Shown: piece by piece, positions 5,655 to 6,650 of the stretch
Layout of the letters: each line of letters begins with the position of its first letter
Position numbering within the stretch: position 1 is the first letter of the stretch
From: Solobacterium sp. UBA1761
GTDB lineage: Bacteria; Bacillota_I; Bacilli_A; Erysipelotrichales; Erysipelotrichaceae
Length of the DNA stretch: 6,650 bases
Assembly (NCBI GenBank): GCA_002315565.1
Contig: DCHD01000015.1
Location: forward strand, 1-6,650
Reading direction: 5' to 3'
Made by a program: the position numbers and the translations under genes
The notes under the pieces: model-generated
Seen by the model: only the letters and a program-made list of their open reading frames with translations
Told to the model about the DNA's origin: nothing
Database searches by the model: none

Positions 5655-6650
5655 AAAGTGAAAATATTATTGATGCAATCGGAAAGATTGATGATGAATA
5701 CATTTTAGAAGCAAGAAACAGAAAAGCTGTAAAAAGAAAACCGGTATGGGAATATATCGGCAAGTTTGCAGTTGCAGCCTGTTCAATAGCGCTTGTTGTA
5801 TCATTGGCATCTGGTGCAGTAAGTATGGGCAAAATGTATGATTACAAAAGCGAAAGTGCAGACTATGCATATTCAGTCCAAGAAGAATATGAAGTCAATA
5901 ATGCTTTTTTATCGTCAAATGGAACATATAATGCACTTGAGGATAATGACTTTTGTGAAAAGAAAATAATTGTAACTGGTGATATGTCACTTGAAACACT
6001 TGATCTTGATGCATCTGTTGAAAATCTAATTTCAAAAGTGAACGAGTATGGAGGATATCTGCAGTCAAGCAGCACTTTTACTTCATTGGGTTATTATTCT
6101 GATAGTCACCGGTACTATAGCGCAGTTATCAGAATCCCTTGTGAAAAGTATCAGGAATTCATTGATACACTTGGTGAAAATGACAACGTTTCATCATATT
6201 CTGAATCAAGAGAAGATATCACTGATACCTACACTGATTTAAGTGCTAAACTGGCTAATTATAAAGCTGAGGAAGCACGAATTGTAGAACTTTATAATAA
6301 AGCTTCAAGTATTACAGAAATCATGGAAATCGAAGATAAACTGACTGATATCAGATACAATATTGATTCTATTTCTTTAAGACTAAAAAACTATGATGTG
6401 GTTACTGAATATTCAACACTGAACCTCAATATTTCTGAAACGGTTGAATACCGCAACGACAGAATGAATTTCTTTGAAAGAATAGGACAGGCATTTATTG
6501 ACGGATTTGTCGATTTCTTTGAAGGAGTATCTGATTTCTTTGTGGGAGTTATCTATTATCTTTGGGTTATTGTACTGGCAGCAATCGGATACATTGCTTA
6601 CAGAATAATAAGAAAGAGAAGAAAAAAAGGAGCAATTAAATTAATGGTGG
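5651..6650 (+). CDS. Membrane-anchored DUF4349 protein, probable anti-sigma regulator (3' end outside window)
   Basis: Open frame of 333 codons with no stop before the window edge. A cytosolic N-terminus (1-36) carries NIIDAIGKIDDEYILEA and basic KRK. Membrane segment 1 lies at about 37-59 and the DUF4349 domain at about 103-262. Recognisable DUF4349 features are KKIIVTGDMSLE, GGYLQSSS, IRIPCEKYQEFIDTL, REDITDTYTDLSAKL, a helical coiled-coil-like hairpin (about 195-247) and the closing strand EYSTLNLNI. Membrane segment 2 is at about 297-320, followed by RKRRKK. Positive charges on both flanks predict N-in, domain out, C-in. DUF4349 has no established molecular function that I know of. Short ID..Y..EA motifs followed by a membrane helix are, as I recall, common in Firmicute proteins encoded after ECF sigma factors. 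That and the ATGA overlap suggest sigma sequestration by the N-terminus and sensing by the outer domain; this is inference. The ORF is probably nearly complete. Confidence 0.85.
   Translation, partial: MKSENIIDAIGKIDDEYILEARNRKAVKRKPVWEYIGKFAVAACSIALVVSLASGAVSMGKMYDYKSESADYAYSVQEEYEVNNAFLSSNGTYNALEDNDFCEKKIIVTGDMSLETLDLDASVENLISKVNEYGGYLQSSSTFTSLGYYSDSHRYYSAVIRIPCEKYQEFIDTLGENDNVSSYSESREDITDTYTDLSAKLANYKAEEARIVELYNKASSITEIMEIEDKLTDIRYNIDSISLRLKNYDVVTEYSTLNLNISETVEYRNDRMNFFERIGQAFIDGFVDFFEGVSDFFVGVIYYLWVIVLAAIGYIAYRIIRKRRKKGAIKLMV

Noticed and set aside
5774..5785. Lipobox-like VAAC (residues 41-44) in the DUF4349 protein, suggesting a lipoprotein.
   Set aside because: The cysteine lies at the beginning of the hydrophobic stretch, not at its end, so it is part of the membrane helix rather than a signal peptidase II site.
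6622..6650. A7 run followed by AAAGGAG and an ATG at 6644, suggesting transcriptional slippage or a new gene start.
   Set aside because: The ATG is in the same frame as the DUF4349 ORF with no stop between, so it is an internal Met. A-runs of this kind are expected in a lysine/arginine-rich tail. One extra A would give an early stop, but nothing supports it.
1..6650. CRISPR arrays, insertion sequences, tRNA genes and phage attachment sites.
   Set aside because: I saw no regularly spaced repeats, transposase-like ORFs, terminal inverted repeats or cloverleaf-like sequence; the intergenic regions are all under 130 bp.

Overview
The window is a low-GC chromosomal segment, most consistent with a Bacillota (Firmicutes) bacterium. 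The evidence is AT-rich codon use with AGA-dominated arginine, strong AGGAGG-type ribosome sites on several genes, extended -10 promoters, and a conserved Firmicute neighbourhood (rpsT divergent from lepA-hemW). TGA is used as a stop (end of the sigma gene, in an ATGA junction) and TGG encodes Trp, so this is not a TGA=Trp mollicute. An Erysipelotrichia-like lineage is my best guess, but that is inference.

Layout. Positions 1-61 hold a hairpin terminator shared by convergent transcription. Positions 62-325 (minus) encode ribosomal protein S20 (rpsT). Positions 326-400 are a compact divergent promoter region. Positions 401-4611 (plus) form a tightly packed probable operon: fmt (methionyl-tRNA formyltransferase), lepA (elongation factor 4), hemW (radical SAM heme chaperone) and a GNAT acetyltransferase, joined by a 14-nt overlap, a 1-nt overlap and a 2-nt gap. 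Positions 4612-4733 carry a strong promoter and a structured leader for rpsO (S15, 4734-5000), which ends in a clear intrinsic terminator (5009-5036). Positions 5097-6650 hold a two-gene module: an ECF-type sigma factor overlapping (ATGA) a membrane protein with an extracytoplasmic DUF4349 domain. The second gene is still open at the window edge.

How it works together. The first two thirds is translation housekeeping: S20 and S15 of the 30S subunit, formylation of initiator tRNA, and a ribosome-associated GTPase, with hemW and an acetyltransferase carried along. The last quarter is a probable signal-transduction cassette in which the membrane DUF4349 protein is likely the regulator (anti-sigma) of the sigma factor encoded just upstream.

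Most interesting points: fmt has no Shine-Dalgarno sequence, and its only possible start lies about 8 nt after an extended -10 box, so its mRNA is probably leaderless; the rpsT and fmt promoters overlap; the rpsO leader has a hairpin whose 3' strand is complementary to the rpsO ribosome site; and the sigma/DUF4349 pair is a poorly characterised regulatory module.
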